Shown: positions 1 through 8,066 of the stretch, one piece after another
How positions within the stretch are numbered: position 1 is the stretch's first letter
How the letters are laid out: each line of letters begins with the position of its first letter
From: Acidobacteriota bacterium
GTDB lineage: Bacteria > Acidobacteriota > Terriglobia > Bryobacterales > Bryobacteraceae
DNA length: 64,000 nucleotides
Direction: 5' to 3'
NCBI GenBank assembly: GCA_018268715.1
Contig: JAFDVZ010000015.1
Location: 288,635 to 352,634 of the forward strand
The notes under the pieces: generated by a model
Databases searched by the model: none
Seen by the model: only the letters and a program-made list of their open reading frames with translations
What the model was told of the DNA's origin: nothing
Translations under genes and position numbers: made by a program

Positions 1-1418
1 GTTATAACGCTGTACCGGTGTAGCGCCTCTCGCACCAAGCCGTCTTCTTTGAGAACGTCAGGCCGATAGAGCACAATCACCCTTCCGGGCCACGTCTCGA
101 CGGGCGAATCCGGGATGCTGTACACCTGGCGATTGGCGCCTTTGAGATAGAAGTTGACCGGGTCCGCGACCCCGTACGACCAGACAGCGTAGACCGGCGC
201 CTGGAGATCCGGCTGCTTGGCCAAATCTTCAGCGATCTTGGAATATGGATTGCGAACCGGGCCCGGCCAGTCATGGCGCACCGGGGCGATCTGAAAGGCG
301 CATAGGATAATTGCGCTCCCAGCCAGTAACGCTGTGCGATAGACGGGACGTCCCGCCAATGATGCGAGTCGCATCAGGCCGTAGGACATCAGCATCAACG
401 CAGGGGCGACGGCTGGCAGCAGGTGCCGTTCGCCGAATATCGGAAGTTGCAGCGGCCTGCGCGTCGCCAGCCAGATCAGCAGGGGCGGCGCCAACGCCAT
501 GGCGGCCATGCTGACGCGGACGTCGAGCCGACTGGAATTCTGCCGGGCCGGGAGCGGCCGCAGCCAGAATGCGCAGCCCACCAGGAACGCCATGAGCGCG
601 AACGCCGCCGTAGTGGCGCCAGGCAGCCTCGGTACTCCGACGTAATCCGCGAAGATCATCTTCAAGTCGTAAAGCGTCGGAAGGCCCTGCCAGTCGAGGT
701 TCTCGGCGAATCCGGCCTTCTGGCGGTAGACCGCGATCTCGGGAACCAGCCAAGGCAGGAAAAGAAGCGCCGCGACTAACAATGAGCCGAACGGAAGCGC
801 CCGCGCCCGCCAGCCGCGACCGGAGCCGTAATCCATGAACCCCATCGGGAGCACGCAGGCGGCGCAGAACAGCGCGCCGACGTAATGAGTCCAGACAATG
901 GCGGCCATAAGCGCGGTTCCGCCGATCCAGTACCACAGAGTGCGCCCGTACCGGTCCGCGAACACTCGCCACAGCAGGAGCAGCGCCACAAGCGCCGTGT
1001 ATAGCGCGTATGACCGAGCCTGCTGACTGTAGAAGATATGCGTTCTGTTGATGGCGAGCAATAGCGCCGCCAGTAGCGCGGACGCCGCCAGCTCCGGGGT
1101 GGCGTACCCGACCAGCACCACCGCCAGAATTGCAGTCACGCCGGCCGCAAGCGACAGCCGTCGCAGATCCACGGCCGTGGATTCGTCGCCGCCGGGAATC
1201 GTCGACCGTAGCAGGAAATAATACAGGGGCGGATGGACCAGGTCCTTTTGAATCATCGCCCACGCCTTGGCCGGCTCCGCCGTCGCCGCTCGGCGGGAGA
1301 ACAGTTCGTCGCCGTCCACGCTCTCCGTGGAGAGGTGGGCGAGCCGCAGACTCCCGGCCAGAACGAGGATCAGCAACACGGCGATCGCGGTGATCGGCTT
1401 AGCAGGGATTCTCGCCAT
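1..1418 (-). CDS. GT-C membrane glycosyltransferase (GT39/ArnT-like), partial
   Basis: The frame is open from an ATG at 1418 to the left window edge, so about 472 residues are visible and the C-terminus is missing. A first membrane helix (residues about 9-28) is followed by the acidic pair D37-E38 and then HPPLYYF (62-68), which is the layout of the first outer loop of polyprenyl-phosphate-sugar glycosyltransferases of the GT-C fold. About nine further hydrophobic segments follow, ending in a soluble C-terminal part. Proteins of this fold move a sugar or mannose from a lipid carrier at the outer face of the inner membrane. The acceptor cannot be told from sequence. It lies downstream of 1513-1986 on the same strand, 94 bases away. 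Confidence 0.8.
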   Translation of the reverse strand, partial: MARIPAKPITAIAVLLILVLAGSLRLAHLSTESVDGDELFSRRAATAEPAKAWAMIQKDLVHPPLYYFLLRSTIPGGDESTAVDLRRLSLAAGVTAILAVVLVGYATPELAASALLAALLLAINRTHIFYSQQARSYALYTALVALLLLWRVFADRYGRTLWYWIGGTALMAAIVWTHYVGALFCAACVLPMGFMDYGSGRGWRARALPFGSLLVAALLFLPWLVPEIAVYRQKAGFAENLDWQGLPTLYDLKMIFADYVGVPRLPGATTAAFALMAFLVGCAFWLRPLPARQNSSRLDVRVSMAAMALAPPLLIWLATRRPLQLPIFGERHLLPAVAPALMLMSYGLMRLASLAGRPVYRTALLAGSAIILCAFQIAPVRHDWPGPVRNPYSKIAEDLAKQPDLQAPVYAVWSYGVADPVNFYLKGANRQVYSIPDSPVETWPGRVIVLYRPDVLKEDGLVREALHRYSVI

Positions 1419-1512
1419 CCTGAAAGGTCAAGCCGCTTCGGCGGATTCGAAGCTCATTGCTGAGTCATCCAATCTCATTCCGCCGGTAGCGCTGGCTCTG
1501 GATTATTTTACG

Positions 1513-1986
1513 TCATTTTCGTGAGCCCGACTCAACGCCGCCGGTAACTTCCCAATCTCCGTGATCCTCCCACACCGTTGTCCCCGCCGCCCACCATCGG
1601 CGCGAGCCTCCGTGTGAGTAAGCCCTCCAGGCCAGCCGCGCGGGGGCGCCGTCATAAGTCAGCACGGGCAGGGAAGCGGCGTCGCCGGCCGCTGCGGAGA
1701 TCCGCGCGCGGATTCGGGCCGGATCGAGCCAGTCGGCGGCGTCCGGCGCGAGATCGGTCCTGCCGCCAGCCAACAGGGAGAACTCGAGGGGAGTCAGGTC
1801 CGGCAGCATCCGGGCCCACGCCACCAGCTTCCCCGACGCCGTGAACGGCACAAACCATGATTCCAGCGCGCCCGCCGGATCGACGACCGCGAGCGGATCG
1901 CCCGCCGTCGCGGAGATCCCGGGGGGCAGTTCGAAGAATCCGCTGTCCACAAGTTCCCTGACGCGGCGGGCGATCTGTCTCATCAC
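1513..1986 (-). CDS. Hypothetical protein paired with papain-like protease
   Basis: About 157 residues, not a family I recognise. The start is taken as GTG at 1986 (an ATG follows directly at 1983), since GAGGGG lies six bases upstream; a longer frame runs back into the protease gene. The sequence is soluble, rich in Trp and Ala, with an N-terminal RQIARRVRELVDSGFFELP segment and a C-terminal WWAAGTTVWEDHGDWEV segment, and no signal peptide or membrane helix. The gene begins only 14 bases after the stop of the papain-like protease gene, so the two are very likely one transcript and possibly a functional pair (substrate, inhibitor or partner). Function unknown. Confidence 0.6.
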   Translation of the reverse strand: MMRQIARRVRELVDSGFFELPPGISATAGDPLAVVDPAGALESWFVPFTASGKLVAWARMLPDLTPLEFSLLAGGRTDLAPDAADWLDPARIRARISAAAGDAASLPVLTYDGAPARLAWRAYSHGGSRRWWAAGTTVWEDHGDWEVTGGVESGSRK

Positions 1987-2000
1987 GAATTGCCCCTCAC

Positions 2001-3167
2001 CTAGATGGTAGTCACGTGCGCTGTGAACATGCGACGGTAGGTTTGGGCGTTGAAGTTCTCCCATTTCGTGATGCGACCGACGTTCGGCGCCCACGGGTCA
2101 TAGACCAACAAACCCTGGTAGCCGGTGTTGCCGAGAATCACGAAAATCGATCGCGTGTAGCCCGCGACGCTGCGCGCGTGGCCTGGGATGAAGCTGACCA
2201 TGGGCCGGTTCGCCTGGATCTCCGCCACGTAGGAGGAGAACGGCGGCGTGGTCAACATGGTCGCGGTAAGCGAGTTGTTGGACATGGCGTGTAGCGCCAC
2301 CGCGACATCGTTGTCGCGCGAGTACGGCAGCCCGTTTGGATTCGACGGCGTGCCGAGCCCCAGTTGCTGGGCGATGCGTGTCTGCGTGTAGTTGTACCGG
2401 TAGAAGTCGAGCACCATCTGGACGCTCGCCGCCACGCACCAGACGCTGGTCTCCTGCGGCCGCAACTCGTAGCAGGGGTGGTGGCTGGCGGAGAGCTTGT
2501 TGTAGTGCAGTTCCTCTGTGTCGTACAGGCTAACGACGCCGATGGACGGCAGCAGAGTCGCCTTGGAGATGGTGGAGGCTTCGACGGGAATCTGTACGCG
2601 AGCCAGACGGCTCAGGCGATCCTCGAATCGGGCGTGAGCTTCGCGTTTCTGTTCGGCGGGGGACTCGTCGATGAGTGAGTAGCGATCGAAGTTGCCGGGC
2701 TCCAGGGGCTTGCGGTCACGGCTGGCGGGGGGAACCTGACGCCAACTGCTCAATTCGAGCAGGGCCACTTCTTTGCCGTTCGCCAGGAATTCCACGGCGA
2801 TCTTGGGGTAGCTGAACGCGACGAAGCGGATGTTATCGTACGTCGCGGCGGGATGGGTGCGCTTGAGCGCCAGCCGCGCCTGGGCGAGCAGCGCCGTCGG
2901 GTCCCAAGGGGCGTCGGGCGCGGTGGCGAGCAGCGGTTCGCCGAACAGCGTGTGCGCCGCGATGTCGGCGTATCCCGCCCCGGCGGCTCCGCGTTTCAGC
3001 GCGATGCGGTAAAACAGGACCTCGCCGTTGGGGTCAAAGATCGGCGTTCCGGGGTCGATGGTGGCGCCCTCCAGCGTCACGCCGTGCACCGTATGCGCCA
3101 GATTGAACAGATTCAGTTCGATGGTCGCCAGCTTATGAGCTTCGGCCGGTTTCAGGACTGCGTCCAT
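2001..3167 (-). CDS. Papain-like (C39/C70-type) cysteine protease
   Basis: 388 residues. The C-terminal half carries the papain-like layout: QETSVWCVAASVQM with the oxyanion Gln and nucleophile Cys244, His330 in IPGHARSV, and Asp357 in VYDPW. This resembles the C39-like papain-fold family with the catalytic order Cys-His-Asp. The N-terminal 200 residues are not recognised and contain no signal peptide. GGAGGAG just upstream of 3167 is a good ribosome site. The small gene at 1513-1986 follows closely. Whether it is a housekeeping protease, a peptide-processing enzyme or an effector cannot be decided here. Confidence 0.75.
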   Translation of the reverse strand: MDAVLKPAEAHKLATIELNLFNLAHTVHGVTLEGATIDPGTPIFDPNGEVLFYRIALKRGAAGAGYADIAAHTLFGEPLLATAPDAPWDPTALLAQARLALKRTHPAATYDNIRFVAFSYPKIAVEFLANGKEVALLELSSWRQVPPASRDRKPLEPGNFDRYSLIDESPAEQKREAHARFEDRLSRLARVQIPVEASTISKATLLPSIGVVSLYDTEELHYNKLSASHHPCYELRPQETSVWCVAASVQMVLDFYRYNYTQTRIAQQLGLGTPSNPNGLPYSRDNDVAVALHAMSNNSLTATMLTTPPFSSYVAEIQANRPMVSFIPGHARSVAGYTRSIFVILGNTGYQGLLVYDPWAPNVGRITKWENFNAQTYRRMFTAHVTTI

Positions 3168-3249
3168 TTTGATAACTCCTCCGGCTGGTTAGTGAGGAGT
3201 CGGACGCAACCGTTTCACCGTGGGCGCGGCTTGCGTCCACGGGCCATGA

Positions 3250-4053
3250 TCATTCGCGCTCGCGAGGCGTCGGGAACACGCGGGCGATATGGTCGTGCCA
3301 GGCGAGTTTTTCCTCGTCCGCCAGCGCCCACATCAATCCCAGGCCGGCTGCGGCCGCGCTCAGGAGTCCGGCGAACAACCGGCGAAACCGCTGCTCGCGA
3401 GTCGGTCGGCGTCCGTCGAAGGTTAGCAGTTCCAGCTGGACCCACGACATTCCCGGCGTCCGCCCGTCGCCGAGCATGGCGAACAAAACGTGATAAAAGA
3501 CGCCGATCACGCCTCCGATGGCGCCAAGCACCGCCAGAGACCGGCCGGATATATCGACGCCCCCCGCTCCGTACTGGAAGGTGATCGCGAACAGCGTGGT
3601 TGCCGCCAGGATCATGCTGGCATCCATCAGGGAGGCCATGACGCGGTGCACAGGCGACGCTACCGGCGCGTTGCAGTAGATGGTCGAGTCGACGGGCGTG
3701 TTCAGCCGCGGAGCGTTGAAATCGAGCGCCTGCTGGCTCTCGTGGACGCGGCGGGCTTTGTGCCGGTGCTGCCGTGGGGCGCGTGGCGCGTCCTCGCGCA
3801 GCGGCGGCATTTCCAGCACCGTCTGCATCTCGCGGAACAGCGGCCGCTGGTACGCTGGGCGGCTGGTTTCCGGCCGCTCGGCGACCTCGGGTTCCTCCAC
3901 GGTCGCGTACTCCAGGTACTGCGGCGCGGTGGCGGTCTGAATCGGTTGGGGTTCGGGCATGGAGTGCGAACTCACCATCCACAAACGTCGGCCGCAACGC
4001 GTACAGCGGTGCTCCTCGTCACTATTCCATGCGCGACAATATCGGCATTGCAT
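3250..4053 (-). CDS. RDD-family membrane protein with N-terminal zinc ribbon
   Basis: 267 residues. The N-terminus has a CxxC-x10-CxxC zinc ribbon (Cys3, Cys6, Cys17, Cys20), then a Pro/Glu/Gln-rich linker to about residue 125, then an RDD domain with hydrophobic helices (about 140-160 and 170-190) and a C-terminal helix (about 225-245). The RDD hallmark appears as LMDASMI, with Asp but no Arg before it. A GRTPGMSWVQLELL segment matches the conserved GKTPGKxxxGLRVV region of the family. Role unknown; RDD proteins have been linked to ion or small-molecule transport. It is divergent from lptD, with a shared intergenic region of up to 190 bases. Confidence 0.75.
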   Translation of the reverse strand: MQCRYCRAWNSDEEHRCTRCGRRLWMVSSHSMPEPQPIQTATAPQYLEYATVEEPEVAERPETSRPAYQRPLFREMQTVLEMPPLREDAPRAPRQHRHKARRVHESQQALDFNAPRLNTPVDSTIYCNAPVASPVHRVMASLMDASMILAATTLFAITFQYGAGGVDISGRSLAVLGAIGGVIGVFYHVLFAMLGDGRTPGMSWVQLELLTFDGRRPTREQRFRRLFAGLLSAAAAGLGLMWALADEEKLAWHDHIARVFPTPRERE

Positions 4054-4244
4054 TCAGGGTTCGCCTTTCGATTGGCCTCTTATGCTTGCGGGCCGATTCT
4101 TGTTCGTGTTACGGTTCGGCTTTGAGTCACACTCTGCCGATCGGCGCTCTATCCCCTTCCAATGTTGGTAACACACTCTGGCGTCTTTGTCACGAACTTT
4201 ATTTAAATGTAGCGGTTTGGGGATTTTTTCTCACGTTTTCGTTG
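4054..4244. promoter_or_regulatory. Divergent intergenic region, RDD gene / lptD
   Basis: 191 bases between the ATG of the RDD gene (4053) and the first strong ATG of lptD (4245). It is visibly AT-richer than its surroundings and should hold promoters in both directions, though no clean -35/-10 pair stands out. The lptD frame is open right through it and encodes a good signal-peptide core just before 4245, so part of the region is probably translated. Confidence 0.45.
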
Positions 4245-6560
4245 ATGCCCGGGATCGCCTCGGCTTCGGGTCTCCCGCTGGGTTCGTTTTCCCGGTTTTC
4301 TTTGGCCCCGGCGAAAGTTCTGAAGCCGATTCGGCCCAATGCCCCGGGTCCGCACGAGGTCCGGGTGGTGGCGGTGTTCAAGGAGGCCGACGGGGCGGTG
4401 TACCACCTGCGCGGGAACGCCGAAGTGGAGACCACCGACATGCTGCTTCAGGCCGACGAGATCGACTACGATTCCGACAGCGGCAAGGCGCAGGCCCGGG
4501 GGCATGTCCGGTTCAACCACTACGCCAACGGCGAGAAAATGACGGCCTCGCGGGCCGATTACAACATCGACGAGCAGACCGGCACGTTCTGGGACGTCGC
4601 CGGCAGTTCTCCCGCCAAGATCGACGCCCGGCCGGGAATGCTCACCACCAGTTCGCCGTTCTACTTCGAGGGCGAATGGGCCGAGCGGCAGAAAGACAAG
4701 TACATCCTCTACAAGGGCTACGTCACCGACTGCAAGGTGCCCAATCCCTGGTGGATCCTGAAGGGACCGAAGTTCGACATCATCCCGCACCAGCGGGCGT
4801 TGGCGTACAAGACGATCTTCTGGCTGAACCTGCCGAGCGGCCGGCGCTTTGGACTGCCCGGCACGCTGCGTGTTCCCCTTTTGTACGCCCCGGCGTTCTA
4901 CAAATCGCTGGCGAAGAACCCCCGCCGGAGCGGGTTCCTGACTCCCAACATCGGCAACAGTTCGCGGCGCGGCAAGATGATCGGAGTCGGGTACTACTGG
5001 GCGATCAATCGCAGCTACGACCTGCTGTACCGCGCCCAGTGGTTCACACTGCGCGGACTGGCGCATCACGTCGATTTCCGCGGCAAAGTGAATGAGAAGA
5101 CCGAGTTCGGCCTGACGCTCTACGGCGTCAACGACAAGGGCATCGAGGTCGGCGACAAGTTGGTCAAGCAGGGCGGATTCCTGGTGTCGGGTGGAGGCCG
5201 AAGCGTGCTGGGGCGCGGCTGGGTGGCCGCCGGGGAGTTCAACTACCTCAGTTCGTTCGTCTTCCGGCAGAGCTTCACCGAATCGTTCCACGAAGCGATC
5301 TTCGCCGAGTCGCGATCGACGGGTTTTGTCACCAAGCACTGGTCGAGCTTCGGCGTCAATGTCGTGTTCGACCGCGACGAGGTCTTCCAGTTCGCCAATC
5401 CCGGGGAGACGACGCCAGACTCCACCGCTAAGGTGATCACGCGAAAGCTGCCGGAGTTCGAATTCGTCGGCCGAGAGCGCCAGATCCTGAGCCGCTGGTT
5501 CCCGCTGTGGGTTTCCTTTGACTCCTCCGCCGGCTTGTACCGCCGCGAGGAGCCCCTGTTCTCCAGTAGCCAGTTCATGGACCGCCTGGATGTGGAACCA
5601 CGAGTCACCACCGCGTTCAGCTTCAAGGGCTTCTCGCTCGTTCCATCGTTTTCGGCCAAGGCGACCCATTACGGCGAGAGCTTCACCGACAATCGCGCCG
5701 TCGGCTCGAACATAGTGAAAACCTCACGTGAGCTCACCGCCGACCTGGTGTTTCCGTCGATTTCCCGGATCTATGACGCGCCGACGTGGCTCGGCGGCGG
5801 CAAGCTGAAACATGTTGTGGAAACGCGGGCGACCTATCGCGACGTCAGCGGCGTGACGGATTTCAACAAGATCATCCGCATCGATCCGACGGACCTGGTG
5901 GCGAACACCCGTGAGATCGACATTTCGCTCACCAACCGCCTGTATCAGAAGACGAAGGACGGCGCCGTCAATGAAGTGCTGACCTGGCAGCTTTGGCAGG
6001 CGATCTACCTGGATCCGACCTTCGGCGGCGCTATCCTGCCCGGGCAGCGCAACACCACTCTCAGCGCGCTTGAGATCACCGGTTTTGCCTTCATGGACCA
6101 ATACCGGCACTATTCGCCGGTGGTGAGCTCCTTCAAGTATTGGAACAAGCTCGGTATGGAATGGCGCGCCGATTACGATCCGCTCCGCCATCGCGTGGTG
6201 AATAGTTCGTTCACCGCGGATTACCGCAAGGATAAGTACTTCGTTTCGGTGGGCCACGCCATGGTGCGCGACGATCCCGTGCTGGCGCCGAGCCAGAACC
6301 AGTTCCGCGCGTCGCTCGGCGTCGGCAACGACAACCGCCGCGGCTGGAACGCGGGCACCAGCTTCTACTACGACTACCGGCAGCAAGTGCTGCAGTACAT
6401 GAGCACGCAGGTGACCTATAACACGGATTGCTGCGGCTTCAGCGTGCAGTACCGCCGGTTCTCCTTACCCTCACGCAATGAGAACCAGTTCCGCATCGCT
6501 TTCTCGGTCGCCAACCTCGGGTCGTTCGGCACCTTGAAGCGGCAGGAAAAGCTGTTCTGA
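4245..6560 (+). CDS. lptD: LPS-assembly outer-membrane protein LptD-like
   Basis: 771 residues from the ATG at 4245. An OstA/LptA-like beta domain comes first (about residues 40-140, with GNAEVETTDMLLQADEIDYD), followed by a long outer-membrane barrel with the LptD-typical PLLYAPAF segment. A Cys-Cys pair (TDCCGF) lies about 45 residues before the C-terminus, where E. coli LptD has its paired disulfide cysteines; one N-terminal Cys (TDCKVPN) could be a partner. LptD inserts lipopolysaccharide into the outer leaflet with LptE. The start is uncertain: a signal-peptide-like stretch (VAVWGFFLTFSL) precedes 4245 in frame, so TTG at 4122 or ATG at 4029 may be the true start. Confidence 0.85.
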   Translation: MPGIASASGLPLGSFSRFSLAPAKVLKPIRPNAPGPHEVRVVAVFKEADGAVYHLRGNAEVETTDMLLQADEIDYDSDSGKAQARGHVRFNHYANGEKMTASRADYNIDEQTGTFWDVAGSSPAKIDARPGMLTTSSPFYFEGEWAERQKDKYILYKGYVTDCKVPNPWWILKGPKFDIIPHQRALAYKTIFWLNLPSGRRFGLPGTLRVPLLYAPAFYKSLAKNPRRSGFLTPNIGNSSRRGKMIGVGYYWAINRSYDLLYRAQWFTLRGLAHHVDFRGKVNEKTEFGLTLYGVNDKGIEVGDKLVKQGGFLVSGGGRSVLGRGWVAAGEFNYLSSFVFRQSFTESFHEAIFAESRSTGFVTKHWSSFGVNVVFDRDEVFQFANPGETTPDSTAKVITRKLPEFEFVGRERQILSRWFPLWVSFDSSAGLYRREEPLFSSSQFMDRLDVEPRVTTAFSFKGFSLVPSFSAKATHYGESFTDNRAVGSNIVKTSRELTADLVFPSISRIYDAPTWLGGGKLKHVVETRATYRDVSGVTDFNKIIRIDPTDLVANTREIDISLTNRLYQKTKDGAVNEVLTWQLWQAIYLDPTFGGAILPGQRNTTLSALEITGFAFMDQYRHYSPVVSSFKYWNKLGMEWRADYDPLRHRVVNSSFTADYRKDKYFVSVGHAMVRDDPVLAPSQNQFRASLGVGNDNRRGWNAGTSFYYDYRQQVLQYMSTQVTYNTDCCGFSVQYRRFSLPSRNENQFRIAFSVANLGSFGTLKRQEKLF

Positions 6561-6605
6561 CGCGGGCGCCTGCGCGGCGTGTCCGGCCGTAATAGGCTGG
6601 TAGCG

Positions 6606-8027
6606 ATGACACGCCGCACCCTGCTGCATCTGCCCATCGCCGCGGCCGGCCTCGCCGCCGCCGAGTCCCCGGCGCGCTACGACGAGAAGCTCCGGCCGCA
6701 GTTCCATTTTTCTCCCGCGACGGGATGGACCAATGACCCCAACGGGCTGGTTTTCTACAAGGGCCAATACCACCTGTTCTTCCAGCACAACCCCTTCGAT
6801 GTGAAGTGGGGCAACATGACGTGGGGACATGCCGTCAGCACCGATATGGTTCATTGGAAGCAGGGCGACAACGTTCTGCTGCCGGACAAGCTCGGGACCA
6901 TGTTCTCAGGCTCTGCGGTCGTCGACTGGACGAACTCATCGGGCTTTCAGACCGGCGAGGACAAGCCCATCGTGCTGTTTTATACGGCGGCGGGCGGCAC
7001 CAGCCCCGAATCGAAAGGGCAGCCGTTTACGCAGTGCATCGCCTACAGCTCCGATGGCGGCAAGACGTTCACCAAGTACGCCGGGAATCCCGTTGTCCCG
7101 AACATCGTGGGCGAGAACCGCGACCCGAAAGTCGTCTGGCACGCGCCCACGCGGCGTTGGGTGATGGTGCTGTTTCTGGACGGCAACACCTATGGATTCC
7201 TCACCTCGCCGGATCTCAAGAAGTGGACGCTGTTTCAGAAGATCAGCATTCCGAAGACGAGCGAGTGCCCCGACTTCTTCGAAATGCCGGTCGAAAACGA
7301 ACCCGGCGTTAGCAAGTGGGTGTTCACGGGCGCGAACGGCAACTACCTGGTCGGCTCGGTGGACGGCCGCCGCTTCGAACCCGAGGTGATGACGCAGGCC
7401 GTCCAGGAAGGCGCCAACTACTACGCCGTCCAGACGTTCAGCGACCTTCCCGGCAATCGCCGCGTGCAGATGTCGTGGATGAGCGGCGGACAGTATCCCG
7501 GAATGCCGTTCAGCCAGCAGATGAGCGTTCCCTACGAATTCCGGCTGCGCAAGCACGGGTACGCCTCCTACAAGATCTTCGCGACGCCCATACGGGAGGT
7601 CGAGGCGTTGCGCGGGACTCCGAAAACGTGGAGCGATGTCGCGCTGAAGCCCGGCGAGAACCCGCTGGCCGGAATTGCCGGCGATGGTTGGGACATCGTC
7701 GCGGAGATCGACCCCGGCTCGGCGCGTGAAGTGGGCTTCAGGCTGCGGGGCCGAACGGTCACCTATCGTTCGAATGAGAAGGGCCGCAACAACACGCTCG
7801 AAACCGGCGGCAAGAGCGCGCCGCTCGCGCTGAACGCCGGACGTGTGAAGTTGCGGATTCTGCTCGACCGCTCCTCGATCGAAATCTTCGGCAATGACGG
7901 CGAACTTGCGATGCCGTTCTGCTTCATTCCGGAGGATGGCGCGGGGCTGGAGTTGCTCACGACGGGCGGCGAGGCGAAGGTCGTGTCGCTGAAGATGTAC
8001 CCGATGACGTCGATCTGGCGGGCGTGA
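6606..8027 (+). CDS. Glycoside hydrolase family 32 (fructan/levan or sucrose hydrolase)
   Basis: 473 residues from ATG 6606; an in-frame non-ATG start nine codons earlier is less likely because the MTRRTLLHLP leader begins here. The protein is exported (twin-arginine-like leader, then an Ala-rich core). All three GH32 landmarks are present: WTNDPNG with nucleophile Asp44, RDP with Asp173 as transition-state stabiliser, and EC with acid/base Glu220. A five-bladed propeller is followed by the C-terminal beta sandwich. It should release fructose from beta-fructosides in the periplasm. It lies 45 bases after lptD and faces the Gfo/Idh gene across a hairpin. Confidence 0.92.
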   Translation: MTRRTLLHLPIAAAGLAAAESPARYDEKLRPQFHFSPATGWTNDPNGLVFYKGQYHLFFQHNPFDVKWGNMTWGHAVSTDMVHWKQGDNVLLPDKLGTMFSGSAVVDWTNSSGFQTGEDKPIVLFYTAAGGTSPESKGQPFTQCIAYSSDGGKTFTKYAGNPVVPNIVGENRDPKVVWHAPTRRWVMVLFLDGNTYGFLTSPDLKKWTLFQKISIPKTSECPDFFEMPVENEPGVSKWVFTGANGNYLVGSVDGRRFEPEVMTQAVQEGANYYAVQTFSDLPGNRRVQMSWMSGGQYPGMPFSQQMSVPYEFRLRKHGYASYKIFATPIREVEALRGTPKTWSDVALKPGENPLAGIAGDGWDIVAEIDPGSAREVGFRLRGRTVTYRSNEKGRNNTLETGGKSAPLALNAGRVKLRILLDRSSIEIFGNDGELAMPFCFIPEDGAGLELLTTGGEAKVVSLKMYPMTSIWRA

Positions 8028-8035
8028 GAGAGGAA

Positions 8036-8058
8036 GGGGCGGCTGTCGAAGCCGCCCC
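8036..8058. terminator. Bidirectional hairpin between GH32 and Gfo/Idh genes
   Basis: GGGGCGGCT (8036-8044) and AGCCGCCCC (8050-8058) form a perfect 9-base stem with a 5-base loop, exactly in the 39-base gap between two convergent genes. No T-run follows on either strand, so it would be a weak or Rho-assisted terminator. Position is the main argument. Confidence 0.6.
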
Positions 8059-8066
8059 GGAACGGA

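Noticed and set aside
3774-4244. LptD start at ATG 3774
   Set aside because: The first 85 codons are opposite the RDD gene and encode Arg/Pro/Ala-rich sequence without a leader.
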